From NCBI RefSeq assembly GCF_002007115.1, contig NZ_MVAD01000001.1, forward strand, positions 434,001 through 498,000: a stretch of DNA of 64,000 bases, given 5' to 3'. The notes beneath the pieces are model-generated. The model was not told where the DNA came from, made no database searches, and was given only the letters and a program-made list of their open reading frames with translations. This document shows, in pieces, positions 24,911 through 33,402 of this stretch. How positions within the stretch are numbered: the stretch's first letter is position 1; every line of letters begins with the position of its first letter. A program made the position numbers and the translations under genes. Source of the stretch: Massilia sp. KIM (GTDB lineage: Bacteria > Pseudomonadota > Gammaproteobacteria > Burkholderiales > Burkholderiaceae_D).

Positions 24911-25328
24911 CGGTTTCCCTTTGTCCTTGTGCTGGGTGACGCTTGGCGTCGATGGCGAGCGCCGCGACGATCTTCCCGAGCTGCTCCTCGTCGAGCCAGT
25001 CCACCTTCACGATCTTGAACATGCGCTGAGCCATGGCGTCGGCGTAGCTCCAGGGGCGCCCCGCGTGCGTCAGCTGAGCTTCGATCTTGCGGATCAAGGC
25101 AGCGCGGCGCGCTGGCGGGTTCGGCCGCTTACCATAGCTGGCCTTTACTTTGGGTTTGAAGCCCGACTTTTCCAGGTGCTGCAGCACCCGCGCGGCGCCC
25201 AAGGGCGTCAGGTCTTTCGACGAGGTCACGCCGCCGTGCTGCTGGAGCATGGCGCGATAGGTCTCATCGTCCAGGCCCAACTCTTTCTTGGCGATGTGGA
25301 TCTTGGCAAGCGAAGGATTGCGCGGCAT
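24903..25328 (-). CDS. gemA: GemA-like protein (DUF1018)
   Basis: The 141-residue protein matches the GemA/gp16 family: an N-terminal LAKIHIAKKELGLDDETYRAML motif, a basic middle (GKRPNPPARRAALIRKIEAQ) and the SYADAMAQRMFKI segment. In Mu, GemA affects host gene expression and DNA supercoiling. It lies before mor in the same order as in Mu relatives, with a GGAGGGG site before the ATG. Confidence 0.88.
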   Translation of the reverse strand: MPRNPSLAKIHIAKKELGLDDETYRAMLQQHGGVTSSKDLTPLGAARVLQHLEKSGFKPKVKASYGKRPNPPARRAALIRKIEAQLTHAGRPWSYADAMAQRMFKIVKVDWLDEEQLGKIVAALAIDAKRHPAQGQRETDG

Positions 25329-25331
25329 TTG

Positions 25332-25820
25332 TCACCCCTCCGTCAGCGCGTCCACGACCGGCTCGGCCGCGACAGGCTTGGCCAGCGCGTTAAGAGCGAC
25401 GCGCGCTTCGTCAACCGACAGCAACTCGATCGATTCGCAGACTTTGCAGAGGTGGTTAATGGCGGCCTTGCCGTTTACCCAGTCCGGCAGGTACAAGGTG
25501 TACGAACCGCTGTAGAACGGATCCCGAGCGACATAACGCTTGCCAAGAGCTTTCTCGGCCGCCTTGCGCTTTGCCGCCGACAGGTTCGGTCGAATCGATT
25601 TGCGCATGAACCTGGACTCCTGGGCCGCGCTACTCTCGACGAACCACGCTCCCTCGATTCTCCCGTTGACGAAGGTCGTCACGCGGAAGGTTAGCGAATT
25701 CTTGCCGGTGCGCTGCATCACCAGCGTCACCAGGTAGCCGTCGCAGCGCAGCGACACGCGCCCCCACGGATGGCTCAGGTCGGCGATCGCTCGCTCTTTC
25801 TGCTCTTTGCTTAGTGTCAT
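25332..25820 (-). CDS. Hypothetical early phage protein, 162 residues
   Basis: The protein starts MTLSKEQKERAIADLSHPWG and is mixed alpha/beta with a basic middle (SAAKRKAAEKALGKRYV). A YSGSYTLYLPDWVNGK segment recurs in phage proteins of unknown function. It has an AGGA ribosome-binding site and stops 3 bases before the GemA start. No domain or catalytic motif is recognised. Confidence 0.65.
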   Translation of the reverse strand: MTLSKEQKERAIADLSHPWGRVSLRCDGYLVTLVMQRTGKNSLTFRVTTFVNGRIEGAWFVESSAAQESRFMRKSIRPNLSAAKRKAAEKALGKRYVARDPFYSGSYTLYLPDWVNGKAAINHLCKVCESIELLSVDEARVALNALAKPVAAEPVVDALTEG

Positions 25821-25896
25821 GTTTGTCCTTTTGGCTGCTCATCAGTGCCTAGCCACCGCGCCAGGCAGACCGACCGCCGTGGCGGCCGGTTTCGCT

Positions 25897-26355
25897 TTAG
25901 TAGTTCGGTGTCACGAAGGTGACGCCGTGGCGACCCTTGTGACCGTTATTCCCTGCGCACCACTTGAGCCACTTGGCCAGAGCATCACCGCGCGCCTGCT
26001 CGTCCTGCGCCTCTGGAACTCCAGGCACCAGGTAGACGCCCTCACTCGCGCCACGGCCCTGGCGCGTCAGCACCGCCAGGGTGCCGTTGAGGTAGGCCTT
26101 CGGGCCTCGAGCGATGAGGATGGCGCCCTCCGGGAGATCGTCCTCGTCGCCCATCTCGATCCGGCCAGAGGCCCAGCACCAGGCCGCCTGCTCGACGATC
26201 TCGTAGTAGGCATGAGCAGCACAGCGTGGGCAAACCCGAGCGCTGCGACCGTCGCCGATCTCGTGCAGGAGCCGCTCGGACTCCATGTGTTTGTGGCGGC
26301 AACGGCAGCACTGGACCGGGACAGTGCCGATTGCCGGCTTGGCTGGCCCCGTCAT
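25897..26355 (-). CDS. Early phage protein with a C4-type zinc ribbon
   Basis: The 152-residue protein starts with an ATGA overlap. Its N-terminus has the pairs CCRC (about 16-19) and CPRC (about 42-45) that look like a zinc ribbon, followed by a helix (YYEIVEQAAWCWASGRIE) and a PEGAILIARGPK strand region. It is unassigned beyond metal binding; phage early genes of this kind often act on host transcription or replication. Confidence 0.65.
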   Translation of the reverse strand: MTGPAKPAIGTVPVQCCRCRHKHMESERLLHEIGDGRSARVCPRCAAHAYYEIVEQAAWCWASGRIEMGDEDDLPEGAILIARGPKAYLNGTLAVLTRQGRGASEGVYLVPGVPEAQDEQARGDALAKWLKWCAGNNGHKGRHGVTFVTPNY

Positions 26356-26552
26356 TTGCGGTCCTCCCACGTGAAGTCCGGCCCCTGGCAGTGAGCCTGG
26401 ACGGCGTTCGCCTCGTCCAAGATCCGCAGCTTCGCGCGATCGTTCAGGTGGACGACCAGCTGGGCAGCGCGCTGGCGAACCATCTGCTCGTCCTTCTGGT
26501 CGAGCCGGCTGATATGTCGCCAGCTTCCGGCGTCGTTGATCTGCAGCTTCAT
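26352..26552 (-). CDS. Small early phage protein, 66 residues
   Basis: The gene is coupled on both sides by ATGA overlaps, with DUF3164 upstream and the zinc-ribbon protein downstream. This supports it despite its size. The product is helical and charged (DEQMVRQRAAQLVVHLNDRA). No family is recognised. Confidence 0.65.
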   Translation of the reverse strand: MKLQINDAGSWRHISRLDQKDEQMVRQRAAQLVVHLNDRAKLRILDEANAVQAHCQGPDFTWEDRK

Positions 26553-27178
26553 GCCGTGGCCATATCCAGGGAGATCGGCAGGTACTGCTCGGTGTCGCCG
26601 ACCCGCTCGTAAAAGCGGACGTACTGCTTGCTGCCCACCACCTGGACGGATTCGCCGATCGCCTTCATCGCTTCCTGCCAGCGCTTGTCCTTGATCTCGA
26701 GGCGGCGCAGCGCAAGGATGCGGCCGGTGTTGACCTGGCCTTCCTTGTCGGTGTTGAACGCCTGCTGCACCAGCACCTGGATCTCGGGGCTGCTGCCGGC
26801 GCTCCAGTCGCCGATGCACTGGTCGATCAGCGCCTTGGCCGCCTGCAGGCGCTCGTCGAAGGCGACCTTGTCGGCCGTGGCGAGCTGGATCCGGTAGCGG
26901 CCGTCAAAGCTGTGCAAGGTCGTGTTGCCCTTCTTGCCACCGATCGGCGAGTTGTACTGCTCGGCCGAGAGCTGGATGAAGGCGGCGCAGTCTCCGAAGA
27001 CGAGGTTCTTGAACTCGCGCATCTCGGTGCTGAGGCGCTTGGCCCGCGCCATCAGCTCGCCGACCAGGCGATCGCGCTCGATGTCGATCGGCTTGATCAT
27101 TTCCTCCGGGATCAGATGACCTTGGGCGTTCTGGCGGTAGCCGGCCGGGATCTGGGTTTTGGTTTCGTTGTTGCTCAC
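26549..27178 (-). CDS. DUF3164 family protein (sulfate transporter-like name in Mu-type phages)
   Basis: The chosen GTG start at 27178 follows AAAGGAA and gives 209 residues; an ATG 24 bases upstream lacks a comparable site. The sequence carries the DUF3164 hallmarks: a SFDGRYRIQLATADKVAFDE region, GRILALRRLEI and KQYVRFYER near the C-terminus. The family is found in the early region of Mu-like phages and its biochemical role is unknown. Confidence 0.85.
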   Translation of the reverse strand: MSNNETKTQIPAGYRQNAQGHLIPEEMIKPIDIERDRLVGELMARAKRLSTEMREFKNLVFGDCAAFIQLSAEQYNSPIGGKKGNTTLHSFDGRYRIQLATADKVAFDERLQAAKALIDQCIGDWSAGSSPEIQVLVQQAFNTDKEGQVNTGRILALRRLEIKDKRWQEAMKAIGESVQVVGSKQYVRFYERVGDTEQYLPISLDMATA

Positions 27179-27198
27179 GGTGTTTCCTTTCAGGTTGG

Positions 27199-27324
27199 TC
27201 AAATGTCGGTTGGACCGATCGGGATTCGCTTTTCCGGTGCCGTCGGCGCCGGCTGCTCGGCCGGCTTGTTCTTGTCGTCCTGGGTGCGGCTCGGCCAGGG
27301 GATGAGTGGATCGAATGCGCCCAT
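27199..27324 (-). CDS. Very small early phage protein, 41 residues
   Basis: The ATG at 27324 opens 41 codons beginning MGAFDPLIPWPSRTQDDKNK and ending TGA at 27199. It fills the gap between the 27332 gene and DUF3164 with spacing of 7 and 20 bases. The product is Pro/Lys-rich and probably unstructured. Operon spacing is the main support. Confidence 0.5.
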   Translation of the reverse strand: MGAFDPLIPWPSRTQDDKNKPAEQPAPTAPEKRIPIGPTDI

Positions 27325-27331
27325 GGATGTC

Positions 27332-27598
27332 TCAGTGCTTCGTCTCTGGCTCGGCCACCCGCACGACGACGTTCTTCGCGATCACTTCATCCACGCGCTG
27401 CAGCGCGCCCTCGGTATCGCCTTGCATGCGCGCGAAGACGATCTCGCCGAGGGTTTTTGAGATGTCTTTCGCCACAGCCTTGAGGTTGTTGTGGTCTTGC
27501 AGGAGTCCCTGCAGGCTTTCCTCCAGCAACTCGTAGGTAGGCTGCTGATTCGCCTGCAGAGTTGCAGCAAGGCGGGTGGACCAGTGTTCTTGGGTCAT
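27332..27598 (-). CDS. Hypothetical early phage protein, 88 residues, helical
   Basis: The ATG at 27598 follows AGGAG and gives a protein that is almost all helix (LQANQQPTYELLEESLQGLL) with the segment DNLKA-like HNNLKAVAKDISKTLGEIVF. Longer readings would overlap the upstream gene without a start signal. No family is recognised. Confidence 0.6.
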   Translation of the reverse strand: MTQEHWSTRLAATLQANQQPTYELLEESLQGLLQDHNNLKAVAKDISKTLGEIVFARMQGDTEGALQRVDEVIAKNVVVRVAEPETKH

Positions 27599-27636
27599 CG
27601 GGGTATCTCCTAGTAGTGGGGCTGGTGTTTGGTCGG

Positions 27637-27975
27637 TTAAGTGGTTTCGAACCAGGTGATCTGGCAGTCGTGCAGCTCGACGCTGCACAATCGTTGTCCG
27701 GCGCCAGCGGGACGGCTGTTAAACCCGCAAGCCTCCTGGATCAGCAGCGGCGCCGCCTCGGCGACTACATGCAGCGACGGCATGCGGCCCTTGAGGTAGA
27801 CGGCCACCGGCGGAAAGCCGCGAGCACGGAGCCAGCGGCCCGCCGAGTTCACGGCGTGCAACCGCGCCATGAAGTCAGGGGTAAAGGTCTTCGACGTCCC
27901 GGATGCCTGATCGGTCACGGCAGGGTGGCCGCTCCGTAGTGGCAGGATCTGGGCGGTGCCGGTGAGGATCGTCAT
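27637..27975 (-). CDS. Hypothetical early phage protein, 112 residues
   Basis: The ATG at 27975 follows AGGAG and overlaps the stop of the preceding regulator. The product contains FTPDFMARLHAVNSAGRWLR and GFPPVAVYLKGRMPSLHV, suggesting a compact mixed fold. I cannot name the family. Confidence 0.6.
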   Translation of the reverse strand: MTILTGTAQILPLRSGHPAVTDQASGTSKTFTPDFMARLHAVNSAGRWLRARGFPPVAVYLKGRMPSLHVVAEAAPLLIQEACGFNSRPAGAGQRLCSVELHDCQITWFETT

Positions 27976-28313
27976 TGCTGTTCTCCTTTGCAGTTGTTTT
28001 GGCACTTCTGGCAGGCACGCCAATGAGCCATCTTGGTTGGGTGGTGCGTTGGCGCGCGCTGCATGGCGTACGCACGGCAGTCGGCGCTCGGCAGCTCCTG
28101 TCCCAGGTAGGGGCAGTCCACTACGGCCGGCGTCTCTAGTACCTCAATCGCTTTGGCCGCGATCTTGTCCGTCTGGCCGGGATAGGTTCCCGACAAGACC
28201 AGGCTGACCGTGGTGCGGGAGTAGTTCAGCCGATCGGCCAGGGCGCGCATGCTGGTGCGCCCCGCTTCCTCCCGCATCAACGCCAGCCAGCGCGGTTCAG
28301 AGGTCGTCGTCAT
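27972..28313 (-). CDS. Helix-turn-helix regulator with a cysteine-rich C-terminus
   Basis: The 113-residue protein has an XRE/LacI-like helix-turn-helix near residues 18-50 (SMRALADRLNYSRTTVSLVL followed by SGTYPGQ). It ends with a Cys/His-rich part (CPYLGQ, then CRAYAM, then CQKCQNNC) that may bind a metal. It overlaps the end of the upstream winged-helix gene by 17 bases. The same architecture is common in the early operon of transposable phages. Confidence 0.7.
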   Translation of the reverse strand: MTTTSEPRWLALMREEAGRTSMRALADRLNYSRTTVSLVLSGTYPGQTDKIAAKAIEVLETPAVVDCPYLGQELPSADCRAYAMQRAPTHHPTKMAHWRACQKCQNNCKGEQQ

Positions 28314-28962
28314 TCTTCGGTTCCTCCTTCCAGACGACCTTGCACAGGTTCGGGTCGTAAACCTGCTTGGTGCGCTGGATCATCGGGGGCCGCGGCCCCG
28401 TGTACTTGCCAGGCGCCAGGCGGTAGCGCGCCTGCACTTGGCCCCTGCCAAAGCCACGGCTGCGAGACTCGGCAACCCGCAGCAGGTAGCCGGCGTTAAA
28501 CAGGGCGGAGATGTACGATTTCGCCGTTTCCTGGGTGACGCGCACGCCCGATGTCTCGGCGTGAGCTGCCAGCTCGGTCGTGTTGAACTCCCCAATGATG
28601 CGCATCGACCGCCACATCGCCTCGGTGCCGAGCCCCTGGGTGACCGGCTTGCCGTCGCGCGTCACGCGCGGCGCCTCGACGCCGTTGTCGCGCACGATCG
28701 TCCACTTGGCATGCCGCTGGATCGCCTTGCCCTCGACGCGCTCGCACTGCACGATGCCGGCGCGCTCCAGAGAGTTGAGGTAGGTGAACAGGGTTTCGTC
28801 GTCGACCTTCGCCTTGCGAGCGATCTGGAAGCAGGTAAACGGTCCCGCGTGCCGGCGCATTTCCTCCCAGGCACGTTGGCGCGACCCCTTACCACCAACC
28901 AGCTCCATGTGCGCCGGCTTACGGCGTCCGCGCACGTTCTCGACTTGCTTCTCCACGCGCAT
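28297..28962 (-). CDS. Early winged-helix DNA-binding protein
   Basis: Starting at the ATG at 28962 gives 221 residues. It has two helix-turn-helix-like regions: residues of about 37-70 (GPFTCFQIARKAKVDDETLF, then YLNSLERAGIV) and residues of about 120-160 (FNTTELAAHAETSGVRVTQE). It follows the ATPase gene by 5 bases. It could be a replication accessory or a regulator. Confidence 0.65.
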   Translation of the reverse strand: MRVEKQVENVRGRRKPAHMELVGGKGSRQRAWEEMRRHAGPFTCFQIARKAKVDDETLFTYLNSLERAGIVQCERVEGKAIQRHAKWTIVRDNGVEAPRVTRDGKPVTQGLGTEAMWRSMRIIGEFNTTELAAHAETSGVRVTQETAKSYISALFNAGYLLRVAESRSRGFGRGQVQARYRLAPGKYTGPRPPMIQRTKQVYDPNLCKVVWKEEPKNDDDL

Positions 28963-28967
28963 CCTCC

Positions 28968-29708
28968 TCACACCGTCCGACGTTTCGGCGCGTCGCCGGT
29001 GTAGAGGTCGGTGTCGCCCCACTTAGCCAGGGTCATCTCCGACTCGGCCTGCAGCATCGCCTCCTCGTGAATGCGGGTGAGGTTCACGCATACCCGGCGG
29101 ATCGATCCGTGGGCCAGGTCGACCACGCGCTGCATGAGCGCCTCGTCGATCGCAACGCCGGGGCAGTAGATTGGTGCCAGCTTGCGGGCGTCGTCCAGAG
29201 ACGCCGGCAGCGCCGGGATCCATGCGAGCACGCGGCTGTGCATTCGCTCCCAGCGCTTCATCTTCTGCGGCACTTGCTCTTCGCCCACCAGGAGGAGCGT
29301 CCCTTGGCTTCCCTCGTAGATGTCGCGCACCAGCTCAACCATGCCGTCCTTCTTGAGGCAGTGGTCGAATTCGTCAATGATCAGCGGTCGGCCCGAGGAA
29401 CCCAGCTGCTCGCACACCTGGTCGAGCATCGCCGCGATGGTCGCCGCCGGCTTGACGCCCATCTCGAAGAGGATCTTCTCCAGCAGCGTCTTGCGGTTCC
29501 ATGCGCTCATCATCTGCACGTAGTAGCCGCGCATCTGGTTGGCGATCGCCGAGCAAGCGATCGTCTTGCCCCGGCCGGCTTCGCCATACAGCACCCCGAT
29601 ACCGGGCAAACCGTTGACGCGAGAAGAGAGCTTCTCGGCCGCGACGGCGACCAGGTCGAGGTTGCTGATCTTGGCCACACGATTGACCGGAGGATTGGTA
29701 GTCGTCAT
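28968..29708 (-). CDS. Transposition AAA+ ATPase (MuB-type target selector)
   Basis: The 246-residue ATPase has Walker A GEAGRGKT at 42-49, Walker B LIIDEFDH at about 109-116 and a sensor-like LLLVGEEQVPQK. Unlike Mu B it lacks a long N-terminal helix-turn-helix and is shorter than the 312 residues of Mu B, as in B3-type phages. It binds target DNA, delivers it to the transposase and gives target immunity. It follows the transposase gene. Confidence 0.9.
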   Translation of the reverse strand: MTTTNPPVNRVAKISNLDLVAVAAEKLSSRVNGLPGIGVLYGEAGRGKTIACSAIANQMRGYYVQMMSAWNRKTLLEKILFEMGVKPAATIAAMLDQVCEQLGSSGRPLIIDEFDHCLKKDGMVELVRDIYEGSQGTLLLVGEEQVPQKMKRWERMHSRVLAWIPALPASLDDARKLAPIYCPGVAIDEALMQRVVDLAHGSIRRVCVNLTRIHEEAMLQAESEMTLAKWGDTDLYTGDAPKRRTV

Positions 29709-29754
29709 ACTCTTGGTTCCTTATTTCTACTGTTTGCCGTTGCAGCGGCAGGCT

Positions 29755-31887
29755 TTACGCAGTTCGTTTCTGAAATGCTCGGAATTCGGCGGTCTCCTGA
29801 TAGGTGTGCCGCCATTTTTTTTGCTTCTCTCCTTCCAGTTCCTCCTCGTTCAGGTTGCTAATTCGTTGCCACTCGGCGTAGCGCTCGGCCGCAGTGGCCG
29901 GTACCGTCCAGGTGGTCGGGTGCTCAATCGGCATGGACGGCGTTGCGGCCAGCGGCGGCGTCTGGACGCTTTGCACCTCGACCAACTCAGCCTGGCGCGC
30001 GCGATCGGCGAGTTGGCTGACGTTGAAGCTGCTCATCAGGCCGGGGATCGTGATCTGCTGCGGCATCTCAAGGGCGGGGGCGCCCCGACGTTCCAACTGA
30101 ACCTCGACCAGCTTGTTCTGGAGGCGGCGCTCACGGCCGGCGGCCCGTTGATCCCTGGCGCGCTCGATGACCGACATCGGCATGTAGTCGCGACGGTTGC
30201 CATCCAGCTCGGCCGTGCAGAGGAAGCGGCCGGTGGCGTCGTAGACCCAAACTGTGCTCGGATCGTGGATGTCGTAGCCGATCCGGAGCTGCTCCGTGTT
30301 GAACTCCTCGAGCTGACGCGAGAAGTAGCGGTTGCCGAACAGGTTGATTTCGCAGCGCTGGATGGTGCGCAGCACCTGCGGCCTGAACAGTGGGCGTGCT
30401 TCGTCGTCGGTGACCAGGTGCGGCTCGAACCCCGCAGCCACTGCGCGCTCCCAGGCTTCGTTCGGTGTCATGTGCCGGCGCCGGCCGGTTGCAGGATCGG
30501 CGATCTTCGGCAGCGAGCGATGCGGTCTGTTGTTGTAGGCGTCGACCTTCGCCTTGCAGAACTCCACGAACTGGTCCCAAGGCGTGAGGGGCATTGCCAC
30601 AGCCTCACTAGAAGAGGTGGCGATTGCTTTGCGCGATAGCTTGAAGCTAGCGAGCTTTGCCTGGCGGTCCATCGAGCGGCCGATAAAGCCTGGCAGTTCC
30701 TTCGCAGCGTTGACCCAGATAGTCTGGTGCAGCTTTTCGATAACGCCTCGCGCCTGGCTGTTGTACGGCAGGCTGTTAATCATTTCGATCCCCAGGCGCG
30801 CCAGAAAGCCGGTGCCGGTGTCGCTCATCAGCTCGTTCTTGTAGCCCGAGCCGTTGTCGACGTAAAAGACAGCCGGGATCCCGCCGTTAAATACAGCAGA
30901 GCGCAAGGCGTCGACGACCGCGAAGGTGCTTTCGGCCAGGCCGACAGACCAACCCACGGTTCTGCGAGTTGCGATGTCGATCACCGAGGTGATCTCCGGT
31001 CGGAATGGACGGCCGTGCATTGGGTGCTGAACTTCCGCGTCGAAGGTGTGACCGTCAGCGCTATAAATGTCACCCGGCAGCAGATTGGCGAAGTCGCGGC
31101 GGACGAATCCCTTGAGGCTCTTGATCTCGCGGTCGCCCATGCGGCCGAGCTGCAGGGAGACATTGCCGACCTTCGCCAGGAAGCGGCGGACCTGCCAAAT
31201 GCTGGGCGCGGCCGTCTTGTCTCCGAGCGCCTGAAGGAACTCGCGGTAGGCGTGCTCCACGGTAGGCTTTTCGGGCCTCTGGTAGTGCGCCAGGAACGCC
31301 TTGGCCCAGGCAGGAACCGACATGTCGGCTTCGCGCTTTTTCGGCGCCAGCATGCCAGCACGTTCGTACTCAACAAACCGCAAAACGCTGCGCTCGGAAG
31401 GGAGCCCATCCGGGCTTGGTCGACCGCGACCGTCGCGCGCCATCTTGAGCATCGCGATCATCTGTTCGCCGGCTTCGCCCTTGCGCGCCATTTCGATGAG
31501 GACCCGCGCGGCCTTTTTCATCGGGTAACCGGACCTATTCATCAGCGTGTCCAGGGCGAGCAGCACACCTTTTCGGGCGTCGGCTTTCAACGCTTGCCCC
31601 TCAGTCTCGATCAGAGGGAGTTGATCAGCAGGGCCAACTTTGCGCGGGACAATGGGCGCAGGCGCTCGCGCAGCGATCGCTAAAAATTGCTGTGCTTCTT
31701 TTGCCCGGATCGCATCGATAATTTCCGGAGACGGGATATATTCGCGACGTTTGCCCCCGCGACCGCAAACTTCCACATAAGTCCACTTCGCCTTTTCGGC
31801 GAACTGGATTACTTTGCCTTTGCTCGCGGGAAGATTGGGTAGCTGTAGAGAGGCCAGCTCAGCAGCGGAATAACGATCCTTGATCAT
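29755..31887 (-). CDS. DDE transposase (MuA-type)
   Basis: The 710-residue enzyme has an N-terminal Mu-type DNA-binding domain (YSAAELASLQLPNLPASKGK, residues 6-50). Its RNase H-like catalytic core has the DDE triad at Asp278 (SADGHTF), Asp344 (VDNGSGY) and Glu384 (GVIEKLH). A beta-barrel and C-terminal regulatory part follow. It performs integration and replicative transposition of the phage. The ATG overlaps the stop of the upstream regulator (ATGA). All catalytic residues are present, so it should be active. Confidence 0.95.
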   Translation of the reverse strand: MIKDRYSAAELASLQLPNLPASKGKVIQFAEKAKWTYVEVCGRGGKRREYIPSPEIIDAIRAKEAQQFLAIAARAPAPIVPRKVGPADQLPLIETEGQALKADARKGVLLALDTLMNRSGYPMKKAARVLIEMARKGEAGEQMIAMLKMARDGRGRPSPDGLPSERSVLRFVEYERAGMLAPKKREADMSVPAWAKAFLAHYQRPEKPTVEHAYREFLQALGDKTAAPSIWQVRRFLAKVGNVSLQLGRMGDREIKSLKGFVRRDFANLLPGDIYSADGHTFDAEVQHPMHGRPFRPEITSVIDIATRRTVGWSVGLAESTFAVVDALRSAVFNGGIPAVFYVDNGSGYKNELMSDTGTGFLARLGIEMINSLPYNSQARGVIEKLHQTIWVNAAKELPGFIGRSMDRQAKLASFKLSRKAIATSSSEAVAMPLTPWDQFVEFCKAKVDAYNNRPHRSLPKIADPATGRRRHMTPNEAWERAVAAGFEPHLVTDDEARPLFRPQVLRTIQRCEINLFGNRYFSRQLEEFNTEQLRIGYDIHDPSTVWVYDATGRFLCTAELDGNRRDYMPMSVIERARDQRAAGRERRLQNKLVEVQLERRGAPALEMPQQITIPGLMSSFNVSQLADRARQAELVEVQSVQTPPLAATPSMPIEHPTTWTVPATAAERYAEWQRISNLNEEELEGEKQKKWRHTYQETAEFRAFQKRTA

Positions 31888-32381
31888 TGATCCCCCGCAA
31901 ACAGATCAAGCTCAGGGCTCCCAGCCTTCATAACATTGCTTCGCTGAAAGGCAAGCTGGGCCAAGGTCCGCGTAATTGCCTCGACCGTAGCTTCAAGCGA
32001 TTCGCCGTTTTGATAAAACCGCGAAAGCAACATCATTGCTTCGCTGAAATTAGCTTGGACACTCGCTAAGTCGGTCACATCCGATTTTTTTCCGACCGGA
32101 ATTGGGACGACAATCTTGTCCCCGTGCGCGGCCGCCAGGTATTCGCTTACGAAAGAAACGCCGCAAAACGTCTCGAACTGACGAAGTCTGTTCAAGGGCA
32201 TTGCGTTATCGGCAACCCAGCGATAAAGCGTCTTCGTCTCAACGCCCATGAGATCAGCGAGCACTTTGACCGGCTTGCGGTTTTCGCTTGAATAGTCGAC
32301 GCAAAGTTCCAGCGCTTCAGAGAGGCTGGACGGTCGAATTGTTTTCCATCGTGCTTTTCGCATTGTTGCTTTTTCCATCAT
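31884..32381 (-). CDS. Early phage regulator (CII/CP76-like)
   Basis: The 165-residue protein has an N-terminal helix-turn-helix region (VKVLADLMGVETKTLYRWVA) and a helical C-terminal half (ANFSEAMMLLSRFYQNGESL). This resembles CP76/CII-type phage regulators. It lies between Ner and the transposase, and its transcript starts beyond the palindrome at 32402. A role in early transcription is likely but unproven. Confidence 0.7.
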   Translation of the reverse strand: MMEKATMRKARWKTIRPSSLSEALELCVDYSSENRKPVKVLADLMGVETKTLYRWVADNAMPLNRLRQFETFCGVSFVSEYLAAAHGDKIVVPIPVGKKSDVTDLASVQANFSEAMMLLSRFYQNGESLEATVEAITRTLAQLAFQRSNVMKAGSPELDLFAGDQ

Positions 32382-32401
32382 GAGAATCTGCGAGGTAGTG
32401 C

Positions 32402-32413
32402 AGGAACGTTCCT
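32402..32413. promoter_or_regulatory. Perfect 12-bp palindrome between Ner and the CII-like gene
   Basis: AGGAACGTTCCT carries the GTTCC core of the repressor-region decamers in inverted form. It sits in the 43-base gap between the two genes. It may be a further operator for Ner or the repressor, or act on the early transcript. Confidence 0.5.
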
Positions 32414-32424
32414 CTCGGTACGAT

Positions 32425-32739
32425 TCACCCCACTGCTGCCGTTGCAGTGGTGCGCTCAGCGGTACGCAAGTGTTCCGAGAGTGTCAAAACCGGCGTAAAA
32501 TCACGCTTTGCGTAACGTTCTGGCCAGATTGTTTCTGGTGCGACACCGAGAGCCGAGGCGATGATTCGCTCAGCTTTGGGATAGGGTCGATCTAAGGCGG
32601 ACTTCAGCGTTCCATCGCTCAGGCCGCTCTGGCGGGATAGGTTACGCAGCGACCAGCCAGCTTTATGGAGGGCTGCGACGACATCTGCCCGGTGCCAATC
32701 AGTAGCAGCGGGTTTTTTTTGGACAGGGGATACACTCAT
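32425..32739 (-). CDS. ner: Ner-like early negative regulator
   Basis: The 104-residue protein is a Ner/Nlp-family helix-turn-helix protein: WHRADVVAALHKAGWSLRNL, then SRQSGLSDGTLKSALDRPYP, then ERIIASALGVAPETIWP. In Mu, Ner lowers transcription from the early promoter and from the repressor promoter after induction. It is the first gene of the early operon and diverges from the repressor. The frame continues about 30 residues past the usual Ner length. Confidence 0.88.
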   Translation of the reverse strand: MSVSPVQKKPAATDWHRADVVAALHKAGWSLRNLSRQSGLSDGTLKSALDRPYPKAERIIASALGVAPETIWPERYAKRDFTPVLTLSEHLRTAERTTATAAVG

Positions 32740-32771
32740 TGGTTGACCTCATAGGTTGGAGCCATGAGCGA

Positions 32772-32800
32772 ATCTTAAGTGTTCCCAAGCGTTCCGTCAA
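32772..32800 (-). promoter_or_regulatory. Early promoter Pe
   Basis: On the minus strand TTGACG (32800-32795) and TAAGAT (32777-32772) are separated by 17 bases, near consensus for sigma-70. The ner ATG lies 33 bases further on. Two AAGYGTTCC decamers cover the spacer, as expected for a repressed early promoter. Confidence 0.65.
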
Positions 32801-32958
32801 GAGTGTATCCATCGGAACGCTTTCACGTTTAGCGCTGCCGTCAGCGCTATTTCTAATAGGGGCTGTAAGTGATTGTTTCTGCGGAAGAAAGTGGGAAGCG
32901 TTCCCAAGGGGATCAGATTCATTCCGAGGGGAACACATCGGAAGGATCAAGTGTTCCT
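32777..32958. promoter_or_regulatory. Operator cluster of AAGYGTTCC decamers between ner and the repressor gene
   Basis: Copies at 32777-32786 (AAGTGTTCCC), 32787-32796 (AAGCGTTCCG), 32813-32822 (inverted, CGGAACGCTT), 32896-32905 (AAGCGTTCCC) and 32949-32958 (AAGTGTTCCT). A weaker inverted one lies at 32928-32937. Another copy lies inside ner at 32468-32477. The 32787 and 32813 copies are exact reverse complements. They are most likely sites for the repressor and/or Ner. Confidence 0.7.
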
Positions 32959-33402
32959 TCGAGCCGTCGCTTCACGGCAGCCGAGCTGGCCTCGATGAAT
33001 GTGCCTGGGCTACCGAAAACGAAGGCTCGGATCATCGATCGCGCGACAAGTGAGGGGTGGGCGTTTGAAGAGGTGAAAGGTATAGGTGGGACTCGTAGGC
33101 TGTACGAGGTGCCTTCGGCTTACCTCCTGCCTCAAGACTTGCCACCGCGTGCAACCTATGTGAAACGCTCGCCGCCGGCGGAGAACACCCAAGCGCCGCA
33201 CGTGCCCACGATCGTTAGCGGAGCGAAGGCCGATATGGAGCGGCTCACGTTGGCCGTACAAGCGGTTGAGGAGTGGTGCCAGGAGACAGGGCGCCCCCTG
33301 GAGCCTGGTCAAAAGGGTGCCGTTATAGCCGTGCTATACGACTATCTACTTCGTGGAGGAGAGGAGGACAACGTTAGATCGCTCCTGAAAGTCGTAAGGT
33401 AG
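32869..33402 (+). CDS. Phage repressor (Mu c-like) with Mu-type DNA-binding domain
   Basis: The GTG-initiated protein has 177 residues. Residues of about 34-85 form a Mu-type winged helix (FTAAELASMNVPGLPKTKAR, then ATSEGWAFEEVKGIGGTRRL, then YEVP), the same fold as the transposase N-terminus, as in Mu c and MuA. The C-terminus is helical and Leu-rich (YDYLLRGGEEDNVRSLLKVV), suiting oligomerisation. It is divergent from ner, and its 5' part carries two of the operator decamers. The Thr/Ala/Ser/Gly-rich first 30 residues are poorly supported, so the start is uncertain. Confidence 0.82.
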   Translation: MIVSAEESGKRSQGDQIHSEGNTSEGSSVPSSRRFTAAELASMNVPGLPKTKARIIDRATSEGWAFEEVKGIGGTRRLYEVPSAYLLPQDLPPRATYVKRSPPAENTQAPHVPTIVSGAKADMERLTLAVQAVEEWCQETGRPLEPGQKGAVIAVLYDYLLRGGEEDNVRSLLKVVR

